64,000 bases of DNA from Doryteuthis pealeii (taxonomy: Eukaryota; Mollusca; Cephalopoda; Myopsida; Loliginidae), in NCBI GenBank assembly GCA_023376005.1, contig CM042143.1, positions 86,551,551 through 86,615,550 of the forward strand, in the 5' to 3' direction. This document shows, one piece after another, positions 32,077-42,889 of this stretch. The translations under genes and the position numbers were made by a program. Position 1 is the first letter of the stretch; each line of letters starts with the position of its first letter. The notes beneath the pieces are model-generated. The model did no database searches, was not told where the DNA came from, and worked only from the letters and a program-made list of their open reading frames with translations.

Positions 32077-32335
32077 CCTTCGTTCCAGATGTAATGAATA
32101 AGTAAGCAAGCCAGTAAGAATCCAGTGTTAACGTATTCCTTGTAAGTCCTTCGTCAGAGATAATCCAAATGTCAATGAAATAACTCAGAGTGGTATGTCT
32201 ATTAATACAGCAAAAGCAAGAGCAGCAGTGCCAGTGATTGGACAATAGAAATCCTTCTCAGGTCACGTGTTTATAGGCGAGTCTATAAGTATGAGTGACC
32301 ATTTACATGATGCCTTATATAAAAAAACCGCAACA
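32056..32335 (-). repeat. 5' LTR of the copia element
   Basis: On the minus strand it begins TGTTGCGG, carries TTTATATAAGGCATCATG as a probable core promoter, and ends ATATTCAACA. The adjoining CTATA is the target duplication. Confidence 0.92.
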
Positions 32336-32340
32336 CTATA

Positions 32341-33077
32341 TTCATTGGAATGATGCTGCTATGAGTTGAAAAGTGAGAAAGGCATTAGTTTGACTTTTAT
32401 GACTATTTTCAAAATAACCTATTACAGCTTCAGATACATGGGGCTAATCCCAAAAAGTCTCCAAAGCTGGAAATGCAGAGAAATTGTTCATGTGGCTATT
32501 GGCAACACTGTTGTGTTTGTTATGCAGTCTTGGCTAGGCAACTGTTTTGGATAAAGCTGCCAAATGACACCACCCCCCAAGTGTGAAGTTGGTGTATTTA
32601 TTTGGTTTTTGAATGCAAATGGCATTAAACCAATTGAAATTCATTGCCAATTAACAGAAGTGTTGACAAGTTGTGTATGGATGTCCAAAACATCTGCAAG
32701 TGGTATAAGGTAGTGTGCAATGACAATGAGATTCAACGCTTCCTCAAGATCTAAAATAAATATAAAAATAAATTTTTGTCATATATGCAGTGCTACATCC
32801 GGATTTTTTACACCTATTGATTTTGCTATGAAAAAATCAGAAATCTTTAATAACTTAAAATCTGTGCCTTTTTTTTTTAAAGCATTTTCAAATTCCTCAG
32901 GTCAAAAAGCTTTTATAAGCCAATTTTTAGGAATTGAGAAGCTCTAGAATTCATTTTACAGACAAAAATAAATTACCAAAGGTTGCAATTTTTTTTGCAC
33001 ACCAACCCAAATTTGAAGAAATAAAAATTGACATAACTCGGTCAATTCTCTTCCTAAGGTGGATGCATTGGGTAAAT
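32341..33077. other. Unassigned DNA
   Basis: A frame at 32720-32947 (+) has no recognisable motif. No repeat partner found. Confidence 0.35.
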
Positions 33078-33330
33078 AGTAAAGTCGTTGGTGTGACCTA
33101 AAGCCGGTATCAGTCAATCAGCTAGGGAGCCTATCCCCTTTTCAATAGCGCTAGACCAAAGAGATTGTTTTTGCGTTTTGATTGTTTTGTTAATTTGGAG
33201 CACCACACCAACCACCAGCTCCTCACTTTACAGCACAGATCCCTGTGCTACTCACACGCTGAGTTTGCGAGGGCCGGTATCAAACTAGGAACCTTGTTGT
33301 TTCTAGCTGAACGCTCTACCAACTGAACTA
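33078..33330 (-). repeat. SINE A copy
   Basis: TAGTAAAGTCGTTGGTGTG (tail side), CCCCTTTTCAATAGCGCTAG, B and A boxes at the right end. Confidence 0.84.
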
Positions 33331-33540
33331 TTCATGTAAATATAAGTATCGACATCCACATACTTGAATAAAAGTTTGCAGAGTAAACTTCCTTTGCTGA
33401 CTTTAATTCTTTCTTTATCCTAATTCAGATAATCTCTTGTCCATTTGAATGTTGGCAAGATTTGAACAGGAGTTAATTTCAATGATCATGCAACAACTGA
33501 TTTGGACTGGATTTTGTTTTATATATATATATATATATAT

Positions 33541-33878
33541 TTGCCAAATATATTGTATTATAGCTAAGAACATAATACAGTGATGACAGTTGCCGTGTTG
33601 ATGGCAGAAGGAATTCAATTTAACAGTATTACAATGTTGAAGTTGTATCAGTGCTACTCTATAGCTGCACCACTTGGACTCTAACAAAGCACCTAAATAA
33701 ACCATGGAAGCAACACACTACAAGAAAGCAGCTGTACACCCACTGGTCTCCTATCACACAGAACATCCGAGTGAGATGAACAAGACATGCTAGGCACTGC
33801 TGGAGAAGCGGGGATGAACTCATAAATGATGTTTTCCTATGGAACAACATTTTTTTTTTTTTTTTTTTTTGGGGGGGG
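33541..33878 (+). repeat. Non-LTR fragment, unit 1
   Basis: GTATTATAGCTAAGAACATA, GACAGTTGCCGTGTTGATGG, CAATTTAACAGTATTACAATG, then text matching the C-terminal RT region of unit 3, closing with GAACTCATAAATGATGTTTTC, a T run and GGGGGGGGCC. Confidence 0.7.
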
Positions 33879-34100
33879 CCTAATGTGTTATATTATAGCT
33901 AGGAACATGATAAAGTGATGACAGTTGCCGTGTTGATGGCTGAATGAATTCAATTTAACAGGATTACAATGTTGAAGTCTTAGTTGTATCAGTGCTACTC
34001 TATGGCTGCACACTTGGACTCTGCTGGAGAAGCAGGGATGAACTCATAAGTGATGTTCTCCTATGGAACAACAATTTTTTTTTTTTTTTGGGGGGGGGCC
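33879..34100 (+). repeat. Non-LTR fragment, unit 2 (shortened)
   Basis: Same start and same end as unit 1 (poly-T plus G run), but about 115 bp of the middle is deleted. Confidence 0.72.
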
Positions 34101-34620
34101 CCTAATGTGTTGTATTATAGCTAAGAACATGATAAAGTGATGACAGTTGCCGTGTTGATGGCTGAATGAATTCAATTTAACAGGATTACAATGTTGAAGT
34201 CTTAGTTGTATCAGTGCTACTCTATGGCTGCACCACTTGGACTTTAATGAAGCACCTAGAAAATAAACGAGATAGGAGCTGCACAAGAATACTGCATGCA
34301 ATCTTAAACAAATCATGGAAACAACACCCTACAAGAAAGCAGTTGTACGGCCACTTGCCTCCTATCACACAGACCATCTGAGTGAAATGAACAAGACAGG
34401 CTGGACACTGCTGGAAAAGTGGGGATAAACTCATAAGTGATGTTCTCCTATGGAAATCAGTGTGGGCCAGCCAGCAAAGATCTACATTGACCAGTTCTGC
34501 ACCGATACTGGATGCTGTGCAGAGGGCTTCCTGAGAGCAATGAATGATAGGGATGGTTGGCAAGACATTGTAGTGGATATCTGTGCTGCTAGCATGATAT
34601 GATGATGAAATGTTGAAAGA
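34101..34620 (+). pseudogene. Non-LTR retrotransposon, C-terminal RT region
   Basis: One + frame reads VSVLLYGCTTWTLMKHLENK and, after a stop and a shift, RQAGHCW and DVLLWKSVWASQQR, then MNDRDGWQDIVVDI. This is the end region that follows the reverse transcriptase in RTE/I-type LINEs (the LLYGCETWTL ... LRWAGH ... DR..W pattern). These proteins nick the target and copy their RNA there. The RT core and endonuclease are absent. It is the longest of four related pieces at 33.5-34.9 kb and ends near ATGATGATGA, a plausible 3' tail. Confidence 0.75.
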
Positions 34621-34669
34621 TCCAAATAACATGTAGCATTGGTGTTAGTTTTAGTTTCCATTGTAAAAA

Positions 34670-34790
34670 GAACTCAAGCCTCCTTCAATGCCGAGGAGCA
34701 GGTGAATGTGATGCTAAAAGTTAATGATATGTCTATAATGTACAGAACTGAGATGGGGAGTAGTGATAAGACTGTTTTGTAGTACTTCAT
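34670..34790 (+). repeat. Short dispersed repeat, copy 1
   Basis: GATGCTAAAAGTTAATGAT and GTACAGAACTGAGATGGGGAG; copy 2 is at 35388-35500. Read as protein it gives VMLKVNDM, YRTEMGSSDKTVL, likely another LINE piece. Confidence 0.6.
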
Positions 34791-34905
34791 AGCTAATAAC
34801 ATAATACAGTGATGACAGTTGTCGTGTTGATAGCTGAATGAATTCAATTTGACAGGATTACCATGTCAAAAGTATTTGCGTTACTCTTTGGAGGAAAGAT
34901 CCAAA
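34790..34905 (+). repeat. Non-LTR fragment, unit 4
   Basis: TAGCTAATAACATAATACAG, GACAGTTGTCGTGTTGATAG, GACAGGATTACCATG, matching the start of units 1-3. Confidence 0.65.
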
Positions 34906-34934
34906 TAAAATGTAGCAATGGTGTTAGTTTTAGT

Positions 34935-35247
34935 TTTCACTAGAAGCGGTTACCTGGTGTTGCCTGGGTAGAAGAGGGATAAAAAAAAAAAAAAAGTTAG
35001 TCTCACTGATCCAATGACTTTTCCTTTTCTTACTATTCAAATTCTAATATTTAAATATCATCTTGAATACAAATAAGATCTTATTTTTGCTCAAAAAGCA
35101 AGTTCTGGTGATAGTGAATGTGTGTGTATATATATATATTTTTTTTTTTCTTCAAAAATTAGGTATGACTTCAATTAAGCACATATCCTCCAAAAATTGT
35201 CAGCTCAAAGCCATATAAAAATAAACACATTTGTTTGTTTACTTAAC

Positions 35248-35286
<39 letters not shown>

Positions 35287-35370
35287 TCTGTCATTGTTTT
35301 ACTTTCGTAGTTCCCTCTGGACACACACATACACACACCAACTGCCCTTTATATATGTATAGATAGATGG
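34935..35370 (+). repeat. Repeat H copy without hairpin
   Basis: ACTAGAAGCGGTTACCTGG, GTTGCCTGGGT, then the landmarks listed for 7660-8265. It serves as the empty-site reference for the hairpin insertion there. Confidence 0.6.
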
Positions 35371-35387
35371 TTTTAAAAACAAAAAAA

Positions 35388-35500
35388 CTTGAGTCCCCTT
35401 CATTGTTGAGGAACAGTAAAAATGATGCTAAAAGTTAATGATTTATCCATATTGTACAGAACAGAGATGGGAAGTAATGATAGGATTGTTTTGCAGTGGT
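35388..35500 (+). repeat. Short dispersed repeat, copy 2
   Basis: Partner of 34670-34790. Confidence 0.6.
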
Positions 35501-35507
35501 GGTTGAT

Positions 35508-35730
35508 TGATTGATTTTAATGGCATGTCAACCTGTCTAGGGTTATTTTATGCCCAAGAAGTTAGGGAATTACATTCAATGTATGTTCATATCTACATTT
35601 TTTTTTGTGTAGTCGTTTAGTAATAGTTTTTTTTTTCTGCACACGGTTCTAATGAATACAAAAGATTTTCATAAGCCTATTTGACCCATAAATGAGATCT
35701 TTACAGGTACTACCCCTCTAGGTACAGGCC
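35508..35730 (+). repeat. Repeat D copy, diverged
   Basis: TTGATTTTAATGGCATGTCAAC, then TTGACCCATAAATGAGATC and ACAGGTACTACCCCTC. Confidence 0.66.
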
Positions 35731-35884
35731 CTGTACTAACACCCAGAATGTAGCCATGTATCAGGTATTTATGGAACAAAGTGTCAACACTAAAAACCAG
35801 CAGCCAATCAGAATTCAGAGAAGGAGCTTGGCCAAAGTACATAGTGGAACAACCCGAACATATATATATATATAAAGCCACTTA

Positions 35885-36200
35885 CCAATTGATATTTGTA
35901 AACTGATCCCATAATTGCTTTCACAACAATAACACAGCAGTCTCCAACATAAACTCAATAGCATGCTCTGAATCATCCTGCCTCTTTCCCTGTTGACTGC
36001 AAATACATTCTTGGGAATTCTTCCGGTTCCAAGATCACGTTTTCTCAAATTACGGTGCTAAGACAGCTATACTTCCTTTTTTTTTCTTTTTTTTTTTTTT
36101 TTTGGACCTCTTTACTTATCTTGCACACAAGACATGTTCGCACCCACTTTGAGCTCTGGGGTATGTCATTTCTTTCACTAGACCAACACTGATGGCCAAA
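35885..36200. repeat. Repeat F, copy 2
   Basis: TTGATATTTGTAAACTGATCC, TTCACAACAATAACACAGC, GATCACGTTTTCTCAAATTAC, TTCGCACCCACTTTGAGC. Partner of 26515-26830, same orientation. Confidence 0.62.
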
Positions 36201-36766
36201 CCAGATTCAACTTGCAATACTGCTGAATACTGATCACCTAATACAAAAGTCTACATGATATGTCCTCATATCTTGTAATGCAGAAAAAGAAAAACATTCA
36301 TACAACAAGTGCAGTGATGCTGATAGCTTTTTGATTTAGTACGTCCTGAGACGCCCATATTTGCTTTGAATGAGTCCTGTGAAAATTTATGGGTCCTAAC
36401 TAAAGTTTCTTAATAAATTGTAGGGTTTTTATTTATGATCTGGGGAAACAACTAAATCCCTCTAACTCCTATCTTGTAACCTATTTCTGTGTAATTCATT
36501 TCTAAGAAACTATTGAAATGTATTTACAGTTAGCTTGAAATGGTGAGGGAAGAAAAAAGAAAAACACTCGGATGCTTGAATATGATTTTACTGCGTTCTT
36601 TTAGATCTTTATGCATCAGGGATGCAGGACCATACCTATCAGCATCTCTGCAAGTGGAAAAAGTATTTAAAGTAGTATACATTACCCCCGATTGAAATAG
36701 TGAAGACTTACCTGCAAAATAGAAAAAAAAATATCATTAGACATTATAAGAATTCTAACATTAAAA
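36201..36766. other. Unassigned DNA
   Basis: No supported feature. Confidence 0.4.
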
Positions 36767-37267
36767 AAACTAACTTCAGATGCAAGTATTTAAGTTTTGA
36801 TAAATAAAACAGATTAAATTAGAAAGACTAACAAAGCATATATAAAAAGATTACACATATTTTATTTTAATTGATTTCTATATAAAGTTATACATGATAG
36901 CTTTTGATAAATTTGAGAAAAAAACAATAATAGTAGAAATCAATAACACCAAGTAATCATTTATTAAACCCGGTTTTGTTAAAACCAGTATGCAAATTAT
37001 CAACACTATATACTATGTAAACCTTTATTTCTTATTCATATATAATACACATTGAAGGATTTTAAACATAAATAACATGGGCTGTTTTGAAGCAAACCTA
37101 ACTCGGCTAGACCTTAATAGAGATTAAATAAGATGCTAATTAAGATTAAATATGATTATTTAATAATAATTCAGAATATAACATAAATAACTAAAAGCAG
37201 TGTGATAACATTAGTGACATAGTTTTGGTTACAGATAAACAAATACCTAATTTCTATTATAGTAAGA
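36767..37267 (-). mobile_element. Helitron H1, second of a head-to-tail pair
   Basis: On the minus strand it starts TCTTACTATAATAGAAATTAGG directly after the CTAG of the next element, and runs to TTAAATACTTGCATCTG and GTTAGT, where the hairpin is lost. Internal text (CATACTGGTTTTAACAAAAC on the minus strand) matches the copies at 10.9, 39.5 and 48.8 kb. The 3' edge is approximate. Confidence 0.74.
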
Positions 37268-37920
37268 CTAGTAAAAAAAACAAAAATAAAAATTCTCTCC
37301 GGGCAGTTTAAAAGTTAATTTTTGAAAGATATAGACTGAAGGGGTGGGAGTTTAAAATTCAATGTTAGGGGGTTTGTATCATAAGTAAAATCATCAAATT
37401 TATTAAAGGAGTAAAAAAACAATCTGAAATGGAAACTTAGTTCTGTCCCCTTTCAAATAAAATGTTGCGTGCATCTACTAATCATTAATTAAATAACTAT
37501 TTTGAATATTTTACACATAAATTCTACACAAAATCATAGGTATCTATTTATTTGTAAACTTTTTAGTTAACTTCTTATTACTGAAAATAGGGTGAGAGTG
37601 AAAAATAATTTTTTAAATTGATTACAAATTTTCCAAATGATTTTTTTTCCATTTAAATTAATAATACAAATTTTTAATTAATTTTATAGTTTATTTATTC
37701 TAATCATCATTATTACAATGGGAAGGATTCAAATGTTTAATTATAAGGAACAGCTTTTATTGATTCTAATACTAAATATTGAATATTTAAAAAAAGAGAA
37801 ATAAAAAGATATCATACAGGGTTGTGCTTTATTCTATGTATTAATGATTTTGCGTATTATGACATAAGCAATGATGTAGATTTGGTTATAGATAGATACT
37901 GAATCTCCATTATAATAAGA
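37268..37920 (-). mobile_element. Helitron H1, ~650 bp, first of the pair
   Basis: Minus strand: A|TCTTATTATAATGGAGATTC at the start and CTGCCCGGAGAG then TTTACTAG|T at the end. It aligns with 23423-24052 throughout (for example TAATAAATTTGATGATTTTAC). Non-autonomous. Confidence 0.82.
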
Positions 37921-38209
37921 TTATAAATAATTCAAACATTGAAGGGAATAGAAAGTGTATGATTTGGTGACTGGTTTCAATAAGATAAAATTGGTTTGCT
38001 AAAATAATGTCTACAAACATCTAATTCCCTTAAGACGAGACAAACTTCTTTGAATAACAACCACAGGAGGTAATAGCATGTTATGGTAGCAATGGATATG
38101 AACATTTCATTCATACTAAAACGGAAGGCAGATAATGCCAGGAAGATATAATTTGAAATGCTAAAAAAAAATAAATGTTTCTACTTATCTTTTATCTATA
38201 AAAAAAAAA
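37921..38209. other. No feature recognised
   Basis: A+T-rich. Confidence 0.4.
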
Positions 38210-38457
38210 TAAAGTTGTCGAGGCGGCCTAGTGTCGGTATCAGCCAGACAGCAAGGGAGTCTATCCCCTTTTCACTAGCGCTAGACCAAGGAGATTATTT
38301 TAGCATCTGGGGTGGTGCGCCACACCTACCATCAGCTCCTTACTTTACCGCACAGATCCCTGTGCTACTCATATGCTGAGTTGGTAAGGGTCGCTATCGA
38401 ACCAAGAACCTTGTAATTCCTAGCCGAACACTCTACCAACTGAGCTAAACCGGCCCT
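38210..38457 (-). repeat. SINE A, well preserved
   Basis: Complete complement with CCCCTTTTCACTAGCGCTAG and the end CTGAGCTAAACCGGCCC, two bases from the end of a Helitron H2. Confidence 0.88.
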
Positions 38458-38459
38458 AA

Positions 38460-38921
38460 CTAGCAGGACCTGTGGATATACCACAGTATGATGATTTAAT
38501 TATTACAAAATTTGATATTTTTACTTAAGAGTTATTGTGAAATACTTCAATATGTAAAAAGTATAATAATCCTGTTTTTATTCTCTTTCACTCGTTTTTT
38601 CTTGTTTTCATCTTTTCATTATGTTCGTTTGAAACAGATTAGCATTATCACTTCTGCATTCTCACCCTCTCTATCTTACCCAACTCTTTCTTTCTTTCTT
38701 ATTATATATTTTCTGTGTAGCATGTCTTTTTTCTTTCCTTTCTTTCTTTATAATAAAACGAAATGCTGCATTATTTAGCTGTGACAACACCCATAAAAAA
38801 TAAGAATTAAGTGGATAAGCAACACCACATAATCAGGATTTACATTTTTGCATTCCATCTTTGATTATTTGGATGGTCTCATTTTGCAAGATGATAACGG
38901 TCATAGAATTAAGGAACACAA

Positions 38922-38930
<9 letters not shown>
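38460..38930 (-). mobile_element. Helitron H2 with perfect 3' hairpin
   Basis: On the minus strand the 3' end is CTGTGG-TATAT-CCACAG, then GTCCTG and CTAG|T. The body aligns with 6565-7037 and 58187-58662 (AAGTATAATAATC, CATGTCTTTTTTC on +). The 5' end runs into a (TA)n tract at about 38930. Confidence 0.8.

Positions 38931-38956
<26 letters not shown>
38926..38956. repeat. (TA)n microsatellite
   Basis: TA run at the H2 5' edge. Confidence 0.93.
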
Positions 38957-38960
<4 letters not shown>

Positions 38961-39521
38961 GCTGAATGTACAACATTTGAAAATGGCATCTTTCTCAAAA
39001 GAGGAAATGCAAAAATTTATAAAATAAGATATGAGCCCCAAAACAAAGAAAGTCTTTCTCTTAATATCCTATACCACCTCATTCCACCCGGCCAGAAGTC
39101 ACATTCATTTTCCTAATCTGCCCCAAATGATAGACTTTGTTTAAATGTAATATTAAACATATTTAGAAGTCTTTATTTTAAGGGAAATAACAGGTAACTT
39201 TAAATGAAAAGGCCATTTTTAGCATTTTTGATAGATCCTTTTAGGAAAATTCTCAATAGGATGTTAAGAGTTAAGTGTTGTTAATTAAAAACAAAGTAAC
39301 AACACTGGATGCCCCAGTATTAAGCCAGGAAGAATCTCAGAGAAGAAACCAGCCTAGAACCAGCCAAGATCCAAGATAGAAAATAACAGAGGACAAATAA
39401 CTGCAACACCGAGACACAAGAAGATGAGTATACAACCATGGGTATACTCATAACAATCAACAATGTATGAAGATATAAGGTATGGCTACATAACACATAC
39501 ATAAAAAACTGATCTTTATAA
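38957..39521. other. Unassigned DNA
   Basis: No supported frame or repeat. Confidence 0.4.
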
Positions 39522-40138
39522 TCTTATTATAATGGAGATTGTGTGTTTTTCTGTCTGTAACCGAAACTATATTACTAATCGAGTCACAATTAACATAGTT
39601 ATTTACATCACATTCTTCATGATTTTATTTATATTTAAACCTCAATTATTAATAAAATTGCTTCACCTTTTTATTAGTGTTGTCCATATCTACATACAAA
39701 TAACATGCTATTGTATTTATATATACAAAAAATACTGGTTTGCAGTGTGAACGGGAAGGCTAATTTGCATATTGATATTAAAAATGTGATTTTATTAAAT
39801 ATGTGCTTAGTATTATTGATTTCTAACTGTTTGGTTTTATTTTAATGAATATAAGCAAAAATCTCTCCAATGAATCTTAAATGAAATCCATTAACAAGAA
39901 AAAATAACTGTCATTTTATTCTTTATTTCCTAATTTAACTAAATAGTTAAATAAGTAAAATTCAGCAATGAAAGACGGCAGTGATGGAAGAGTAAGTTTC
40001 ATTTTTATTTTTCTATTATACCTCCACTCTGTTTCAAATCTTTTTATCTGCATTCTTATTAGACTTTCTAATTTAATACGATATTTCATTACATTAAAAC
40101 TTAAATACTAGCACCCGGAGGGTGCATATATTTGCTAG
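39522..40138 (+). mobile_element. Helitron H1, best-preserved ends (617 bp)
   Basis: Start A|TCTTATTATAATGGAGATTG; end GCACCC-GGA-GGGTGC (40111-40125), nine bases, then CTAG|T at 40135-40138. The A and T outside the ends fit Helitron insertion between A and T without a duplication. No reading frame of note, so it depends on proteins made elsewhere. Confidence 0.87.
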
Positions 40139-40633
40139 TATAGATAATGGAAAATAATTGAGGAATAAAACACTAATAATTTACAATAAATAAGCAACTT
40201 GTGTTTGAATATGCTACAGGGGGGAGGGGGGAATACATTTCAGGGGAATTTTCATCTTCAGAACAAATTATAATTAATTGCATTCGGAAAAACCTAAAAT
40301 TAATAGAATGCAATAAACTAATCATTTTTGGGGGAATTTGATGAAATTAAAAGTTCATTATTAAAATAAAATAGAACAAGAATTTCATTAAAATTTTAAT
40401 TTCCATTCAGCGGGGGGTGGGGGGGGAGAATCCCATTTGATTCTAATTACAATACCCCATCTCACCCCCCCATGGCCAGAAGATCTTATCTCTCATCATG
40501 GAAAAACATATTACACTTGTAATAATTGAGAAAATGTAGGATTATTTTTTAATGTTCTTCATTAAATTGACGGCCATAGAGAATTCATTATATAGAATGC
40601 AGAATTTTATATCACCAACTTTTAACAAGAAAA
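40139..40633. other. Unassigned DNA with G and C runs
   Basis: G-rich runs near 40219-40232 and 40411-40427. Confidence 0.4.
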
Positions 40634-40788
40634 TCTATCAATAATGGAGATTCGGTCTCCATTGGTCTGTAACCAAAACTACATCACTGCTTACATCACA
40701 ATACCGAATATCATCAATACATATTGTCAGGCAATATCTTTCAAAGATTAATTTTTACACTGCCCGGAGGGCATTTTTGCGTTGCTAG
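40634..40788 (+). mobile_element. Miniature Helitron H1 (155 bp)
   Basis: A|TCTATCAATAATGGAGATTC at the start, CTGTAACCAAAACTACATC inside, then TGCCC-GGA-GGGCA (40761-40773) and GTTGCTAG|T at the end. It is an internal-deletion form of the 630-650-bp copies, with both ends and the hairpin intact. Confidence 0.86.
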
Positions 40789-41006
40789 TATATTTAATAT
40801 AATTGTACTGGCAGCAATAGAAAATAAGAATTGTATTAAGATCCAAGTTTATTTCTTAGATTTTATTTAACAACTAACATAAAAGCCGCCCCGTCGTGTG
40901 GCAATTAATTTTGTTTAGTCATCTTCTTACTTTCTTCATGGAGTTATTATATCTTGTCTATCAGTCGATCCTCTGCTAACTTTCATCTTCTATTGTGGCT
41001 TGGGCT

Positions 41007-41352
41007 GGATCTGTCTATCTCTGGGCTGGTCTTAGCTGGATCTTCTGTTATTCTGGATCTGTCTATCTCTGGGCTGGTCTTAGCTGGATCTTCCGTTATT
41101 CTGGATCTGTCTATCTCTGGGCTGGTCTTAGCTGGATCTTCTGTTATTCTGGATCTGCCTTTCTCTGGGCTGGTCTTAGCTGGGTCTTCTGTTATTCTGG
41201 ATCTGCCTTTCTCTGGGCTGGTCTTAGCTGGGTCTTCTGTTATTCTGGATCTGTCTATCTCTGGGCTGGTCTTAGCTGGATCTTCTGTTATTCTGGATCT
41301 GTCTATCTCTGGGCTGGTCTTAGCTGGGTTTTCTGTTATTCTGGATCTGATC
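41007..41352 (+). repeat. 48-bp minisatellite, about 7 copies
   Basis: Unit GATCTGTCTATCTCTGGGC followed by TGGTCTTAGCTGGATC and TTCTGTTATTCTG, with T/C and A/G variants. Because 48 is a multiple of three, two frames stay open through the array (16-residue repeats such as LDLSISGLVLAGSSVI). Confidence 0.94.
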
Positions 41353-41480
41353 TGTGATGTCTTGTGATGTTATTTTGTTTTTAATCAATGACACAAGACT
41401 TTCTTTTTGTTTCAAATTCGTATTTTATTTTTATGAGCCCCAGACCAACAAACAAATGTGTGGAGATTTTAGTACATATA

Positions 41481-41692
41481 AGTAAAGTAGTTGGGGTGGC
41501 CTAAAGTCGTTATCAGCCAATCAGTGAGGGAGTCTATCCCCTTTTCACTAGCGCTAGACTAAGGGGATTGCTTTTGCATCTGAGGTGGAGCGCCACATCT
41601 ACCATCAGCTCCTTACTTTACTGTGCTACTCATACACTGAGTTGGCGATGGCCGGTATCAAACTAGGAACCCCGTGGTTTCTAGCCGAAGTC
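41481..41692 (-). repeat. SINE A, head truncated, internal deletion
   Basis: AAGTAAAGTAGTTGGGGTGG to CCGTGGTTTCTAGCCGAAG. A short piece of the body (CAGATCCCTG in other copies) is missing. Confidence 0.8.
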
Positions 41693-42333
41693 CCAAAGTT
41701 TTTGCATATTCTCAGTATGGGAAGCTCTCCTGGCTGCCATTTGATCTGGGTTTTCATTTGCGCAGGAAATTCTTTTCCTTGCTGCAGCCTTGGCTCTTTT
41801 GTTGGCATATGGTTCTCTGTTGACGGATATTTCTTTTTTCAAAGCATACTGTGTTGCCATAAGCGATAGGCAACAATTAAACTACAGAAGAACTCAAAAT
41901 TGATTGCTGCATTTAAATATTGCATTAATATTTAAGCTTACCTTTTAAAAATTCAAGGATAATTCTTCAGTTGCGACTAAATTTAAAGACAATTTGATGT
42001 ATGTAGGTCCTTACTTTCTACACAAACTTATTTCTATTTTATGGGTGAGTTTCGACGGATTTCGCAATTAATTTTGATTAGTCCAAATTTTATTTCTAAG
42101 TTATAAAAATAGTTATTGTACAAAAATAGTTATTGTACAAAACTAATTGTCACAAAAAATCACATTTAAAAGCGAAAATTTAAAGTGAGAGAAAAAAAAA
42201 GCTAGAAACAATTGCAGTGATTAAAACTTAGTCAACCGGATTTCAAAATGGTATAACATGTTGGTCTATGGCCTCTAGGAATTAATTTTTTTTTTTTTAA
42301 ATATGACACACTGACTTTCACATTTATTATTAG
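41693..42333. other. Unassigned DNA
   Basis: A 20-bp direct duplication (ATAGTTATTGTACAAAA) near 42109-42145. Otherwise nothing. Confidence 0.4.
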
Positions 42334-42642
42334 ATTGGTTTGATTTGTTGGATTTTATGGCATGTCAATCCTTGTTGGGTTATTTTATGCTGAAGATATT
42401 TTGTTCTATTCATGTTTGAAGGGCATTCAAAATATTTTAAACACTCAATTCTTTTAAACACATTCTTTTAAAACTCGTTTTTTGATCTATTTAACCCATA
42501 AATGGGACCCTAACAGGTACTACCACTCTTGGTCAGAGTGGACCTGGGAGTAATGGTGATGAAGGGGTACTCCACACTCTCCAGAGTTCCAGAATTGGAA
42601 CTTCACCATTAGATGCAGTTTAACGCCATACCCAGGACACTT
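42334..42642 (+). repeat. Repeat D, complete short form
   Basis: GGTTTGATTTGTTGGATTTTATG at the start to CGCCATACCCAGGACAC at the end, with all middle landmarks. A good reference copy. Confidence 0.82.
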
Positions 42643-42889
42643 TATCATTAGAGAACATGGTAATATGCACAAATATAATCAACATTCCATTTCAGATCCA
42701 TTTATACATCCACTTGACAACTGATTATTTTGACACAAAGAGAAATCCAATCTATTTTTAATGAATTGCTATTTCACTTCCTCATGTTGCCATCATTTTT
42801 TAAATTTTTTTTTTGGTTTATATAATGAATAAGCATAGCCTATCATTTTTATAATGAGGTATAAGATTTAAATTCAATGGTTACTGGAA

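Larger units (their letters stand above)
28953..32335 (-). mobile_element. Ty1/copia LTR retrotransposon, pol-deleted
   Basis: A 3.38-kb element on the minus strand. The LTRs (279 and 280 bp) differ by one base, and CTATA lies on both outer sides (28948-28952 and 32336-32340), an intact 5-bp target duplication. Order on the minus strand: 5' LTR, primer site, gag with zinc knuckle, protease, integrase remnant, RNase H remnant, polypurine tract, 3' LTR. That order (integrase before RNase H) is the copia order. Reverse transcriptase is missing and the frames carry shifts, so the copy cannot move itself. The matching LTRs and the duplication say it inserted recently. GalEa-type copia elements are known in invertebrates; the clade is my inference. 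Confidence 0.93.

Noticed and set aside
40954..41367. 137-codon repeat protein
   Set aside because: Explained by a 48-bp minisatellite whose period keeps frames open; two frames are equally open.
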